From Christensenella sp. UBA5489 (GTDB lineage Bacteria > Bacillota > Clostridia > Christensenellales > UBA1242), in NCBI GenBank assembly GCA_002424095.1, contig DIPL01000014.1:43415-107414 (forward strand): 64,000 bases of DNA. The letters are read 5' to 3'. Shown here piece by piece: positions 1 through 8,238 of this stretch. The first letter of the stretch is position 1. Each line of letters starts with the position of its first letter. The translations under genes and the position numbers were made by a program. The notes beneath the pieces were generated by a model. That model ran no database searches. It had not been told where the DNA came from and saw only the letters and a program-made list of their open reading frames with translations.

Positions 1-26
1 TGCGTCAATTTTTTATTTTAAACTTT

Positions 27-620
27 TTAATCAATGTTTGAATCATTTTGTTTATAGTATTCGCTCACTTTGACATATTCATCTCTGTCTTTTTTTTGTC
101 TGTTTGGTTTTTCTTTCATTTTACTATTTGGTTTTTCATTCTTTTTAAAACCTGACATTAAATTGAAAATTGTGCCTAAATTTGAATTATTTTTGCCAAG
201 TGAACCAATTAAATCTTTTTGATTGTTTCCGGCAAGCAAGGGAAGAATATTTTGTAAAGGATTATTCGAACTTTCACCCGAATTTCCGCCATTAAAATTT
301 CCGAGCATTTTTGCTAAATTGCCTAAATTCGCCTTATCGCCACCACCGCCATTTAAACCGCCTAACATTCCAAGCAGATTTCCGATATTCCCAAATGCTC
401 CTTTATTTTCCAAATTATTAGAATTATCAGAGTTTTTGAAATCATCATAATTAAAATTTTGTGTTGTACTAAACTCATTCGCTGTATTTTTAAAATTGTC
501 AGCGGAATTATTAAAGTTATTGTTGACGCCATTATTAAAGCCATTAGGATAATATGAGAAATTTTTATTTTGCTCTTTATTTTCCGTTTTTCTAATTCGA
601 TTGTTTTTTATGTAATTCAT
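27..620 (-). CDS. Asn/Gly-rich low-complexity protein, unknown function
   Basis: A 197-residue protein that I do not recognise. The N-terminal third is Asn/Phe-rich. The middle (about residues 75-150) is Gly/Asn/Leu-rich with short repeats such as NIGNLLGMLGGLNGGGG and NLAKMLGN. The last 40 residues are strongly basic (KKNEKPNSKMKEKPNRQKK). It has no signal peptide and no clear membrane segment, so it is probably cytoplasmic. The ATG start is supported by a GGAG ribosome binding site just upstream. It diverges from the 132-residue gene at 773, which is also polar and N/Q-rich, so the two may share a control region. Short NLLGMLGG-type proteins are, from memory, common unnamed proteins in clostridial genomes. 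A structural or spore-associated role is only a guess. Confidence 0.6.
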   Translation of the reverse strand: MNYIKNNRIRKTENKEQNKNFSYYPNGFNNGVNNNFNNSADNFKNTANEFSTTQNFNYDDFKNSDNSNNLENKGAFGNIGNLLGMLGGLNGGGGDKANLGNLAKMLGNFNGGNSGESSNNPLQNILPLLAGNNQKDLIGSLGKNNSNLGTIFNLMSGFKKNEKPNSKMKEKPNRQKKDRDEYVKVSEYYKQNDSNID

Positions 621-772
621 TAAATCTCCATTTAAATTTATATTTCATAATTTTTTCTCCGCTGAGTTGGTGCGAAAATTTAAAAAATTTGTTTAAAACA
701 AATAAAAATATCTTTCGCAACATTATATTATATGACAACATATAATTATATAGTTAAAAGGATAGAAAATTT

Positions 773-1171
773 ATGAAAAAAAGTTTTTATGAGTTCAGTA
801 ATCAAAAATTCGAAAAAAACAAAAACACTGAAAAGCAAGATTTTAAAAATTTCCGTCCAACACACGATGCACAAAATTCACAAAGTTTTGAAAAACGAAA
901 TCATGAAAACTCACATTCTGAGAACTTTCGTCAATCAGAGCAGGATAGTGATTTTGAATCAAAAAAAAGTGAAATTGAAGAAACGATAAATAAATATCAA
1001 GATATGTCGCAAAGCGAACTTCTTTCTAATTTATTTTCCGAAGTAAACAAACAAAAACAGCAGGGCACATTTGATATTGAAAAAATTGAAAACGCAATTT
1101 CAGGACTTGGTGCGTATTTAACAACCGAACAACAAAATAATATGAGGGAAATGTTAAAAAAATTCAAATGA
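773..1171 (+). CDS. Small polar protein coupled to a subtilisin
   Basis: A 132-residue protein of unknown function. Residues 1-70 are a disordered, charged segment rich in Asn, Lys, Glu, Gln and Ser. Residues 70-132 look like a compact helical domain (EETINKYQDMSQSELLSNLF, then DIEKIENAISGLGAYLTTEQ). From memory, this 'M-S-x-x-E-L ... L-x-x-E-Q' pattern recurs in unnamed clostridial proteins. The stop overlaps the ATG of the S8 protease gene by four bases (ATGA), so the two are translationally coupled and probably work together. It could be a protease partner, substrate or inhibitor, which is inference. An AAAGGA ribosome binding site lies upstream of the ATG. Confidence 0.65.
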   Translation: MKKSFYEFSNQKFEKNKNTEKQDFKNFRPTHDAQNSQSFEKRNHENSHSENFRQSEQDSDFESKKSEIEETINKYQDMSQSELLSNLFSEVNKQKQQGTFDIEKIENAISGLGAYLTTEQQNNMREMLKKFK

Positions 1172-2325
1172 AAAATAAAATAGACAAAAATCTAGTTCAA
1201 GTATTATCGGTAATTTCATCTTTTCAGGAAGATTTGGAATGTATTATTTATGTCGGCGACTTCGACATTGCATTAAAAAATTTAAGTAAAGACAAAATAA
1301 AAATTCAAGCGACATTTCCATTTATAAATGCCTTGTCGCTCCAACTCAACCGAAAAAAACTAAACAAACTATTAACATATAATTTTGTGAAATATGTTTC
1401 AAGTCAGACGCACGTTTTTGCACTGATGAACGTTGCCAAAAAAATCTTAAAAATTGAAGAAAATGCAACTGGAAAAGACATTAGTGTCGCTTATATAGAT
1501 ACGGGAGTAAGTCCTCATCTAGACTTTGTTCTCGGCGAAAATAGAATTATAAAATTTATAGATTTAATAAATAACAGAGTCTTTGCCTATGACGATAACG
1601 GACACGGAACATTTGTTTGCGGAGTTGGTTCAGGCAATGGCTTAATGTCGAACAAAAAATATGCTGGAATTGCACCAAAATCTAATATTGTAGCCATAAA
1701 AGCATTAAATGAACAGGGCGAAGCAAATTCGATTAAAATTCTAGAAGCAATGCAATGGATTTATGATAACAGCGATAAATACGGTATAAAAGTAGTTTGT
1801 ATGAGTTTCGGAAGTGAACCTCTCGGTGCTAACGACCCCATTATGAAAGGTGCGGAGGAACTTTGGAAAAATGGAATCACAGTTGTGGCAGCGGCAGGTA
1901 ACAGCGGACCAGAATATGAAACAATAAAAAGCCCGGGAGTCAGTCCAAAAATTATTACAGTAGGTGGATTTAACGATAATCGAATTAATGATTATACCTA
2001 TAACGAAAAGTTTTTTGAAATTGCAGAATTTTCTTCACGAGGACCAGCGTTAAAACGTTTTAAGCCTGATGTTATTGCTCCTTCTGTGAATATTGTTTCT
2101 TGTGGAACGAACGAACCTTACACTTCACTCAGCGGAACAAGTGTTGCTGCTCCAATGATTGCAGGAGTTTGTGCACTTTCTTATGAAAAGAATTATAACA
2201 TTAAGCCCGATGTTTTAAAAAAATTAATAACTGGTTGTTCAAAAGCAATTACCTATAACAATAATGTTGAAGGCTTTGGAATTCCTGATGTCGAACAATT
2301 ACTGAATAACAAAGCCGTTTTTTAA
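1168..2325 (+). CDS. S8 family (subtilisin-like) serine protease
   Basis: A 385-residue serine protease of the subtilase fold. The catalytic triad is readable: Asp111 in VAYIDTGVSPH, His146 in DDNGHGTFVCGVGSG and Ser325 in LSGTSVAAPM. The oxyanion Asn245 is in AAAGNSGPE. There is no signal peptide or membrane anchor. The roughly 100 residues before the triad are a short N-terminal domain, not a classical secreted pro-region, so this looks like an intracellular AprX/Isp-type enzyme. It overlaps the preceding small gene by four bases. Substrates are unknown. Csp-type germination proteases of Clostridia are also subtilases, but nothing here identifies this gene as one of them. Confidence 0.9.
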   Translation: MKNKIDKNLVQVLSVISSFQEDLECIIYVGDFDIALKNLSKDKIKIQATFPFINALSLQLNRKKLNKLLTYNFVKYVSSQTHVFALMNVAKKILKIEENATGKDISVAYIDTGVSPHLDFVLGENRIIKFIDLINNRVFAYDDNGHGTFVCGVGSGNGLMSNKKYAGIAPKSNIVAIKALNEQGEANSIKILEAMQWIYDNSDKYGIKVVCMSFGSEPLGANDPIMKGAEELWKNGITVVAAAGNSGPEYETIKSPGVSPKIITVGGFNDNRINDYTYNEKFFEIAEFSSRGPALKRFKPDVIAPSVNIVSCGTNEPYTSLSGTSVAAPMIAGVCALSYEKNYNIKPDVLKKLITGCSKAITYNNNVEGFGIPDVEQLLNNKAVF

Positions 2326-2499
2326 ACTAAATATTTGAAATTTAATATGGCAGGAACTACAAACATTTACGATTGTTCTTTTTCTTTATTTTTACCTACT
2401 TATAAAACTGAATATAAATAAAATTTAGATTAATAATAAATAAAGATAGAATTCATTATATAATTTAACTTTGAATAACGACAAAAAATTTTAATTTAC

Positions 2500-2528
2500 T
2501 TTACTCATTAAAATATGAATGTTATAAT
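2500..2528 (+). promoter_or_regulatory. Possible SigA promoter of the ADP-forming CoA ligase gene
   Basis: TTTACT, a 17-base spacer and TATAAT at 2523-2528, followed 35 bases later by the start codon. The -10 is perfect and the -35 is weak (4 of 6). Confidence 0.4.
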
Positions 2529-2563
2529 TAAAATTACAAAATTTATCAGAACAAGGAGAAAAA

Positions 2564-4678
2564 ATGAGTAGAATTGAAAAATTAAGAAAAATAATTTATG
2601 CAAATTCAGTTGCTGTAATAGGTGCAAGTCAAAAGAAAGGGAAAGTTGGAAACGAACTTATTTTGCGTTTAAAAGAATTTGGTTTTAAAGGAAAAATATA
2701 TCCTATCAATATGAATTATGCCGAAGTTGAAGGAATACCAACATATGCAAGCGTAACAGATATTAAGAAGCCTATTGATTTTGCATTAATTGCAACTCCG
2801 AAAGAAAGTATACTTGACATTATAGAGCAATGTAATACAGCAGGTATAAAAGGTTTAATTATAATTTCAAGCGGTTTTAAAGAGTTAGACGATGATGGTG
2901 CAAAACTTGAATTAGAAATTAAAAAAGCCATTGAAAAATATGATATGACACTTATTGGACCAAATTGTTTAGGTATAATAAATGCCGATCCAAATATAAT
3001 GCTTAATGCTTGTTTTGCTCCACTTAATCCAGTTGTTGGTAAAATTGGACTTGCTACACAATCAGGCGCACTTGCAAGCGGAATAATAAACATTTTGCCA
3101 CAAATTCGTATTGGTTTGCGCCAAATGATAAGCCTAGGTAACCAAACAGATATAAATGTTTTAGACATAATTGAATTTTGGGAGCAGGATGATAGTATAG
3201 AGCAAATTTTACTTTATATTGAAAGCATACCTGATAGCAAAAGATTTAAAGAAATATGCGAACGAGTTAATAAGAAAAAACCAATAATTGTTGTGAAATC
3301 AGGGCGAAGTGTGATAGGAACAAAAGCAACGGCAAGCCACACAGGCTCGCTTGCGGGCGACGATAATTTAGCAAATGCTTTATTTGAAAGTGCAGGTGTA
3401 ATCCGTGAATTAAATTTAAGAGATATGTTCGGAACAGCACAAGTTTTTAATAATTGCAATATTCCTAAAAACCAAAAACTTGCAATTTTAACAAATGCGG
3501 GCGGTCCAGGTGTTTTAGCTACCGACACGGCAAGCGACTACAATATTGAATTAGCAGAACTTTCGCAAGAGACCAAAGAAAAATTGAAAAAGATTTTGCC
3601 ACCTCAGGCAGGTGTTAATAATCCACTAGATGTAATTGCAAGTGCCACTCGTGAGCAATATACACAATCAGCGGAAATTTTGTTTGCATCTAAGGAAGTT
3701 GGAGTTTTACTTGTTATTTATCTATATATAACAGAACAAAACGATGTTGGAATAATCCAGGACCTTGAAAAATTAAAATTAAAATATCCGGACAAGCAAG
3801 TCATTGCTGTTTTTATGACTACAACAGATTTTTCTGAGCGGTTAAAAAAAGTTGTTCCAAACTGTACAATACCAATTTTTAAATATGGAATAGATGCTAT
3901 TCACGGATTAAATAGATTGCTCGAAAGAAGGAAATTATTACAACAAAAACAGCCAGAGAAACCAATTTTTAAAGTAGATAAAACAGCAGTCAAATCAATT
4001 ATTAAAGAATATCAACAAAAAGGAATGAAACAACTTTCGACATTTGCAAGTTTAAAAGTCTTTGACGCTTATAATATCCCGCTTGCACCATTTGGTAGTG
4101 CAAAGACAATTGAAGATGCTAAAAAAATTGCCGAAAAAATTGGTTATCCGATTGTTCTTAAAATTTCAGATTATAAAATCTCTCATAAATCTGATGTTGG
4201 CGGCGTTGTTACAAACATAAAGAACAAAGCCGAACTAGAAATTGAATGGAAAGCATTATTCGATCGTATAAAAAGTTTTGATGCAAAAGGTAATCTTGAA
4301 TGTGTAATTGTGATGAAACAAATAAGTGGCTCTCAAAGAGAATTCGTTGCCGGTATTGCAAAAAAACAGAGTAGCCATATCGCAATGTTTGGTTTAGGAG
4401 GTGTTTTTGTTGAGATTTTTAAAGAAATTGCATTTAGGGCATGTCCTTTATCTGTAAACGATGCAATGGTGTTGATTTCAAGCACAAAAGCATCTAAATT
4501 GTTAGGGGAAGTGAGAGGGAATAAGGCGGCGGATATTGAAGAACTAAAAAATTTATTACTGAAATTAAGTAAACTTGTTGAAGAAAATAATGAAATAAAA
4601 GAAATTGATATAAATCCGATTATGGTTGCCAAAGATGGTAGTGTTTTTGCAGTTGACGCAAGAATTTTGTTAGATTAG
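2564..4678 (+). CDS. Acetate/acyl-CoA ligase (ADP-forming), fused subunits
   Basis: A 704-residue NDP-forming acyl-CoA synthetase. It converts acyl-CoA + ADP + phosphate to acid + CoA + ATP, one enzyme doing the work of phosphotransacetylase plus acetate kinase. Domain order is an N-terminal CoA-binding Rossmann domain (SVAVIGASQKKGKVGN, residues 15-30), succinyl-CoA-ligase-like domains to about 460, then a C-terminal ATP-grasp domain (about 485-704, ending EIDINPIMV). The phosphohistidine is His259 in KATASHTGSLAGDD, matching His257 of the Pyrococcus alpha subunit. The alpha-beta fusion is the bacterial/eukaryotic-type arrangement. The ATG has an AAGGAG site seven bases upstream. It stands alone between the protease and the murG terminator. 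Protein acetyltransferases of the Pat family share these domains but carry an added GNAT domain, which is absent here. Confidence 0.9.
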   Translation: MSRIEKLRKIIYANSVAVIGASQKKGKVGNELILRLKEFGFKGKIYPINMNYAEVEGIPTYASVTDIKKPIDFALIATPKESILDIIEQCNTAGIKGLIIISSGFKELDDDGAKLELEIKKAIEKYDMTLIGPNCLGIINADPNIMLNACFAPLNPVVGKIGLATQSGALASGIINILPQIRIGLRQMISLGNQTDINVLDIIEFWEQDDSIEQILLYIESIPDSKRFKEICERVNKKKPIIVVKSGRSVIGTKATASHTGSLAGDDNLANALFESAGVIRELNLRDMFGTAQVFNNCNIPKNQKLAILTNAGGPGVLATDTASDYNIELAELSQETKEKLKKILPPQAGVNNPLDVIASATREQYTQSAEILFASKEVGVLLVIYLYITEQNDVGIIQDLEKLKLKYPDKQVIAVFMTTTDFSERLKKVVPNCTIPIFKYGIDAIHGLNRLLERRKLLQQKQPEKPIFKVDKTAVKSIIKEYQQKGMKQLSTFASLKVFDAYNIPLAPFGSAKTIEDAKKIAEKIGYPIVLKISDYKISHKSDVGGVVTNIKNKAELEIEWKALFDRIKSFDAKGNLECVIVMKQISGSQREFVAGIAKKQSSHIAMFGLGGVFVEIFKEIAFRACPLSVNDAMVLISSTKASKLLGEVRGNKAADIEELKNLLLKLSKLVEENNEIKEIDINPIMVAKDGSVFAVDARILLD

Positions 4679-4730
4679 GTTTTTTAATTCGATTAATTAA
4701 AAACACTTTTAAAAGTTGCTTTTTTGTATT

Positions 4731-4770
4731 AAAAAAGGTGTGGCGAATTCTTATTAAATTTTCCGCCACC
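4731..4770 (-). terminator. Rho-independent terminator of murG
   Basis: On the minus strand GTGGCG and CGCCAC form a stem (4764-4769 with 4740-4745) followed by ACC and six T residues. It lies 15 bases past the murG stop and between convergent genes. Confidence 0.6.
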
Positions 4771-4785
4771 CATTAAATTTTATTT

Positions 4786-5832
4786 CTAACTTTTTTTAGA
4801 ATATTTCAAAACATAATCCAAAATAATTCTGTTCGTATTCATTGGTTTATAATTAGACATAATATTTTGTATTTTTTCTCTATTTTCCAAAGAATGTTTA
4901 ATAATTCTTTTCAAAGATTGAATATTTAAATCTTGTTCTAAAATAACTTTCGCATATCCATTATTCTGAAAAACTTTCGCATTATCAACTTGTTCTCCCC
5001 GTGATTGTTTTGCAAGTGGAATCAAAATCATAAGTTTTTTCAATGCAAGTAATTCAAAAATTGAATTTGAACCAGCACGACAAATAACAATGTCAGCCAA
5101 ATCAAAAAAATCATAAATATTATTTATAAATTCGGTTTGGAAATAATTATTTTTTTGAATATTTGTTAAATTGCCCTTTCCGACTATATGTATTATATTA
5201 AATTCATTTAAATTATTTAAATTTTTCCAAAAAAAATCATTAATTCTCCTTGAACCGCTGCTTCCGCCAAAAATCAAAATAACGGGCAGTCTGCGTGAAA
5301 AATTGCAAGTTTTCCGAGCAATATCTTTTTTCCCATCAAAAATAATATCTCTTATGGGATTTCCAGCAAAAACACATTTATCATTTATGCAAGTTTCACG
5401 AAAACTTGTGAACATAATATTACATTTTTTTAAAATAATTGTGTTTGCCAAACCAAAACTATAATCTGATTCGTGTGCCAAAATCGGAATTCTTAACCGT
5501 CTTGCGGCAAAGACAACAGGTAAAGAAATATATCCACCTTTTGCAAAAAGCACATCAGGTTTAATTTCTTTCAAAACCTTTTTTGCATTTGAAATATATT
5601 TCATCAGTTTAAAAGGAATCAATAGATTTTTTAGCGTAAATTTTCTGACAAACTTAACAGATTTAACACCAACAAACTTTACATTTTTGAAATTCTTTAT
5701 CAACTCAAATTCCATACCGTCTTCATCGCCAAGATAATAAATTTCAAAATGCTGACTGAAATAGGGAATAAGTGCAATATTAGGCATAATATGACCAGCA
5801 GTTCCTCCACCAGTTAATATAATTTTTTTCAT
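4786..5832 (-). CDS. murG: UDP-GlcNAc:lipid I N-acetylglucosaminyltransferase MurG
   Basis: A 348-residue GT28 glycosyltransferase that adds GlcNAc to lipid I to make lipid II on the inner face of the membrane, the last cytoplasmic step of peptidoglycan precursor synthesis. The N-terminal glycine loop KKIILTGGGTAGHIMPN is diagnostic. Other conserved pieces are ADIVICRAGSNSIFELLAL, the sugar-nucleotide-binding segment, and RGEQVDNAKVF near the C-terminus. The frame is open for 12 more codons upstream, but I place the start at 5832 because AAGGA sits seven bases before that ATG and MKKIILTGG is the normal family N-terminus. It stands apart from any dcw cluster and has its own terminator. Confidence 0.93.
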   Translation of the reverse strand: MKKIILTGGGTAGHIMPNIALIPYFSQHFEIYYLGDEDGMEFELIKNFKNVKFVGVKSVKFVRKFTLKNLLIPFKLMKYISNAKKVLKEIKPDVLFAKGGYISLPVVFAARRLRIPILAHESDYSFGLANTIILKKCNIMFTSFRETCINDKCVFAGNPIRDIIFDGKKDIARKTCNFSRRLPVILIFGGSSGSRRINDFFWKNLNNLNEFNIIHIVGKGNLTNIQKNNYFQTEFINNIYDFFDLADIVICRAGSNSIFELLALKKLMILIPLAKQSRGEQVDNAKVFQNNGYAKVILEQDLNIQSLKRIIKHSLENREKIQNIMSNYKPMNTNRIILDYVLKYSKKS

Positions 5833-6149
5833 AATAATCCTTGATTTTATTTTATGCAACCCTTTCAAATTTATGATTTTATATTAATGTTTTTAAGTGA
5901 GAACTTATCCGCAAAATTAATTATTAAATTTGTTTGATGAACTCTTCTGAACTGTGCTCTTTGCATTTTGGGGATATTTTAAGTTGAAAAAGTTGGAGAT
6001 ATATCAAAAAGAAGTTGGTAGTATATAAAAAAGAAAATACACAAAAAAATAAAACGGAAATTTATACTATAATTTTTGAACAACTTTTTGCGATAAAAAT
6101 TAATTTTTTCGAACGAAGGTTTGAAGTTTTAAAATAAAATTTTAAATAA
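5833..6149. other. Non-coding stretch between murG and the tRNA-Leu terminator
   Basis: 317 AT-rich bases with no open frame carrying a ribosome binding site. It should contain the murG promoter on the minus strand, but I cannot identify a convincing pair of boxes. Confidence 0.5.
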
Positions 6150-6195
6150 AAAAAACGGCGAAAGCCTTATTAATAAAGAGTTTCCACCGTTTTTC
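6150..6195 (-). terminator. Terminator of the tRNA-Cys/tRNA-Leu unit
   Basis: On the minus strand AAAACGG and CCGTTTT, extended by wobble pairs, enclose a loop of about 12-18 bases and are followed by a run of T. It begins directly after the encoded CCA end of tRNA-Leu. Confidence 0.7.
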
Positions 6196-6196
6196 A

Positions 6197-6283
6197 TGGT
6201 GCGGATGGTGGGACTTGAACCCACACGAAGTTGCCTTCCCAGGATTTTAAGTCCTGTGCGTCTGCCGATTCCGCCACAACCGC
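6197..6283 (-). tRNA. tRNA-Leu (anticodon TAA)
   Basis: An 87-base class II tRNA on the minus strand. It has a D arm (TGGCGGAATCGGCAGACGC), an anticodon loop CTTAAAA giving TAA, a long variable arm (GGGAAGGCAACTTCG), a T arm GTGGGTTCAAGTCCCAC and an encoded CCA. The 7-bp acceptor stem has one apparent U-U mismatch at position 5-68. Confidence 0.95.
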
Positions 6284-6406
6284 ATATTTTTATTATTTAA
6301 TTTTAGATACTACAAACTGCATTTTTATTAAATTTTATAAAATATTTTTCGCCCATACTCAAAACATTTTAAATTTTAATTAAATTAATTAAGATTTCTA
6401 GAAAAT

Positions 6407-6481
<75 letters not shown>

Positions 6482-6626
6482 GTGCAAGATTTGCATATAA
6501 TATTTTATTTAGAAATTAATTTTTTGGTTAATGTTAATATTGATTTTTAAACAGCGGAAATTTATAAAATTAAACAATTTCGTTTTACTACGTTTCTGTC
6601 GCTCACATTTCAAATTTAACAAAATA

Positions 6627-6655
6627 ATAATACCATATTTTTTAGTTATCGTCAA
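6627..6655 (-). promoter_or_regulatory. SigA-type promoter, probably for tRNA-Cys and tRNA-Leu
   Basis: On the minus strand: TTGACG (6650-6655), a 17-base spacer and TATTAT (6627-6632). Five of six bases match consensus in each box. Confidence 0.6.
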
Positions 6656-6748
6656 TCCATTTATAAAAATTTTTAAATTTATTTTTTTATGATATATATA
6701 ATATATATATTATTATATTTTATATTTTCACCCAAAAACATTATAAAT

Positions 6749-6774
6749 AAAAAGCCCCGATTTCTCAGGGCTTT
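6749..6774 (-). terminator. Terminator of tRNA-Gly
   Basis: On the minus strand AAAGCCC (6768-6774) pairs with GGGCTTT (6751-6757) across a 10-base loop, followed by further T residues. It lies 10 bases past the tRNA end. Confidence 0.75.
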
Positions 6775-6783
6775 AAGAGTAAA

Positions 6784-6858
6784 TGGAGCGGAAGACGAGA
6801 TTCGAACTCGCGACCCTTGCCTTGGCAAGGCAATGCTCTACCACTGAGCCACTTCCGC
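6784..6858 (-). tRNA. tRNA-Gly (anticodon GCC)
   Basis: A 75-base tRNA on the minus strand. The acceptor stem is GCGGAAG/CTTCCGC, the D loop is GGCTCAGTGGTAGAGC, the anticodon stem-loop is TTGCC-TTGCCAA-GGCAA giving GCC, the T arm contains GAGTTCGAATCTC, and CCA is encoded. Confidence 0.96.
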
Positions 6859-6880
6859 ATACTAATGCAAACTTGAAAAC

Positions 6881-6909
6881 ATTATATCATTTTATAAATA
6901 TAAAATCAA
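6881..6909 (-). promoter_or_regulatory. SigA promoter of tRNA-Gly
   Basis: On the minus strand: TTGATT (6904-6909), a 17-base spacer and TATAAT (6881-6886). Transcription would begin about 15 bases before the mature tRNA. Confidence 0.7.
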
Positions 6910-7078
6910 GTATATTTTATAATTTTTTTCACAAAAATGTGAATGAATTTAAAAAATGTATTTTGTAATTTCAAAAAATAATATCTGGATATTTTGTAGA
7001 TTTCTTTATTAAGTGAGAATTTGTTTTAGTTGGTCAGATAACTTCTTACTTGGAAATCAAATTAAATTAAATTTAAGG

Positions 7079-7825
7079 TTATCTTACAAGTTCTTCAAAT
7101 AACACAGTTTGACCAGTTTGTTGGTACGAAGTTTTTTTATGCCCGTCACATAATTCGGCTTTGGTTATGACATGTTTTCCATCTTCAAAAATATATTCAA
7201 ATGGAGCATAAAATTTATTTGCAATATTTTTACGGACAATATCTGGTGCAAGGGTATTCCAAAGAACAGTGCGAGTATTTTTTGTAGTATTGTTTATGAT
7301 TTCTACATCATAAAAACCAATAGGTTTCTCTTTTATAAATGAACTTATAATAGGTAGAATTTCATTTAATAAGATTTTACTGCGAAGCGGAAAAGATAAT
7401 CTTAATGAAAAAAGATTGTCAATTATCAATTCAAAGTTTTCGCCTTTATAATTCCCCACTACATATGTGTTTACTGCTAAAATGTTAAGTTTTGAATCAA
7501 AATAATTATACAGTGGTATATCTAAACTTTCATCTAAGTTGAAATTTATAGGGGAGCTATCATATAAATTTGTATTATTATAATTATAAGTATATAAAAC
7601 TTCAGAATCAATTTCAAACATTTTAATATAGGTTTGAAAATTTGCATTTTCCCAGTAATGATACATAGGGTCTCCAATCTTTCCTAGGGTATTTTTAGTA
7701 CGCACTAAATCGTCATCATCTAAATCTTCTCTTATTTGCGTGTATAAACAAAGTTTTATTAATTGTTTTTTAAATTGAGCTTGACTTTGTACCCTTCCAA
7801 AATTAACTATCCTATGCATATTCAT
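7079..7825 (-). CDS. Hypothetical protein
   Basis: A 248-residue soluble protein that I do not recognise. It has no signal peptide or membrane segment. The sequence alternates short hydrophobic and polar runs (for example NILAVNTYVVGNYKGENFEL and LFSLRLSFPLRSKILLNEIL), which suggests a mixed alpha/beta fold, and it has few conspicuous motifs. The start is the ATG at 7825, six bases after AAAGGA. A second ATG two codons later is possible. It is a single-gene unit with its own promoter (7844-7872), divergent from ftsH. Confidence 0.6.
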   Translation of the reverse strand: MNMHRIVNFGRVQSQAQFKKQLIKLCLYTQIREDLDDDDLVRTKNTLGKIGDPMYHYWENANFQTYIKMFEIDSEVLYTYNYNNTNLYDSSPINFNLDESLDIPLYNYFDSKLNILAVNTYVVGNYKGENFELIIDNLFSLRLSFPLRSKILLNEILPIISSFIKEKPIGFYDVEIINNTTKNTRTVLWNTLAPDIVRKNIANKFYAPFEYIFEDGKHVITKAELCDGHKKTSYQQTGQTVLFEELVR

Positions 7826-7843
7826 TAATCCTTTTTATAAAAG

Positions 7844-7872
7844 ACATTACCATCTTTTTAAGATAAAGTCAA
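7844..7872 (-). promoter_or_regulatory. SigA promoter of the hypothetical gene 7079-7825
   Basis: On the minus strand: TTGACT (7867-7872), a 17-base spacer and TAATGT (7844-7849), about 20 bases before the start codon. Confidence 0.5.
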
Positions 7873-7980
7873 TATACTATATACATACTGTTTAAAAAAC
7901 AAAACACCTTCCGACTGAATTAATATGCTAGTGTTTTTATCAATTTATTATTTTTTATTATATTAATTAACATTTTTTCG

Positions 7981-8012
7981 AACGTCATTTGCAATTAACG
8001 TCATCTGCAATT
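7981..8012. repeat. Tandem 16-bp direct repeat in the ftsH upstream region
   Basis: AACGTCATTTGCAATT is followed at once by AACGTCATCTGCAATT, two copies in phase with one mismatch. It could be a double regulator site. Confidence 0.7.
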
Positions 8013-8238
8013 ATTTTTAATTTCTAGTAATAAAAAGTTAAAAATGGTTGATTTTTTGCTTTCAATTGTATAAACTTATAAAGTTATTTATGGAGCGATT
8101 AATATAATTTATATTAATTCATATAAAATGAATGATATATAAAACGTATTAATTAATATAAATAAAATATAATACTTATAATAAAAAATTTAGAAAATAA
8201 ATTTATAAAATAGAAAAAATTAAAAGAGGTATTTACAG

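Larger units (their letters stand above)
6482..6783. other. Non-coding stretch between tRNA-Cys and tRNA-Gly
   Basis: 302 AT-rich bases. It holds a good minus-strand promoter (6627-6655) and the tRNA-Gly terminator (6749-6774). The segment from about 6482 to 6620 would be a leader of roughly 140 bases if that promoter drives tRNA-Cys. I see no gene in it. Confidence 0.5.
7826..8238. other. Divergent control region between a hypothetical gene and ftsH
   Basis: 413 very AT-rich bases without an open reading frame of note. It holds a minus-strand promoter at 7844-7872, a 16-bp tandem repeat at 7981-8012, and two TATAAT boxes (8168-8173 and 8177-8182) upstream of ftsH that lack a clear -35. Confidence 0.5.

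Noticed and set aside
2716..3168. Antisense frames over the acyl-CoA synthetase, ftsH, ftsK and other genes
   Set aside because: These are shadow frames of strongly supported genes, with no ribosome binding sites or recognisable products.
6783..6968. 61-codon plus-strand frame starting MERKTRFELATLALARQ
   Set aside because: It is the complement of tRNA-Gly. Frames with this start are a well-known artefact over tRNA genes.
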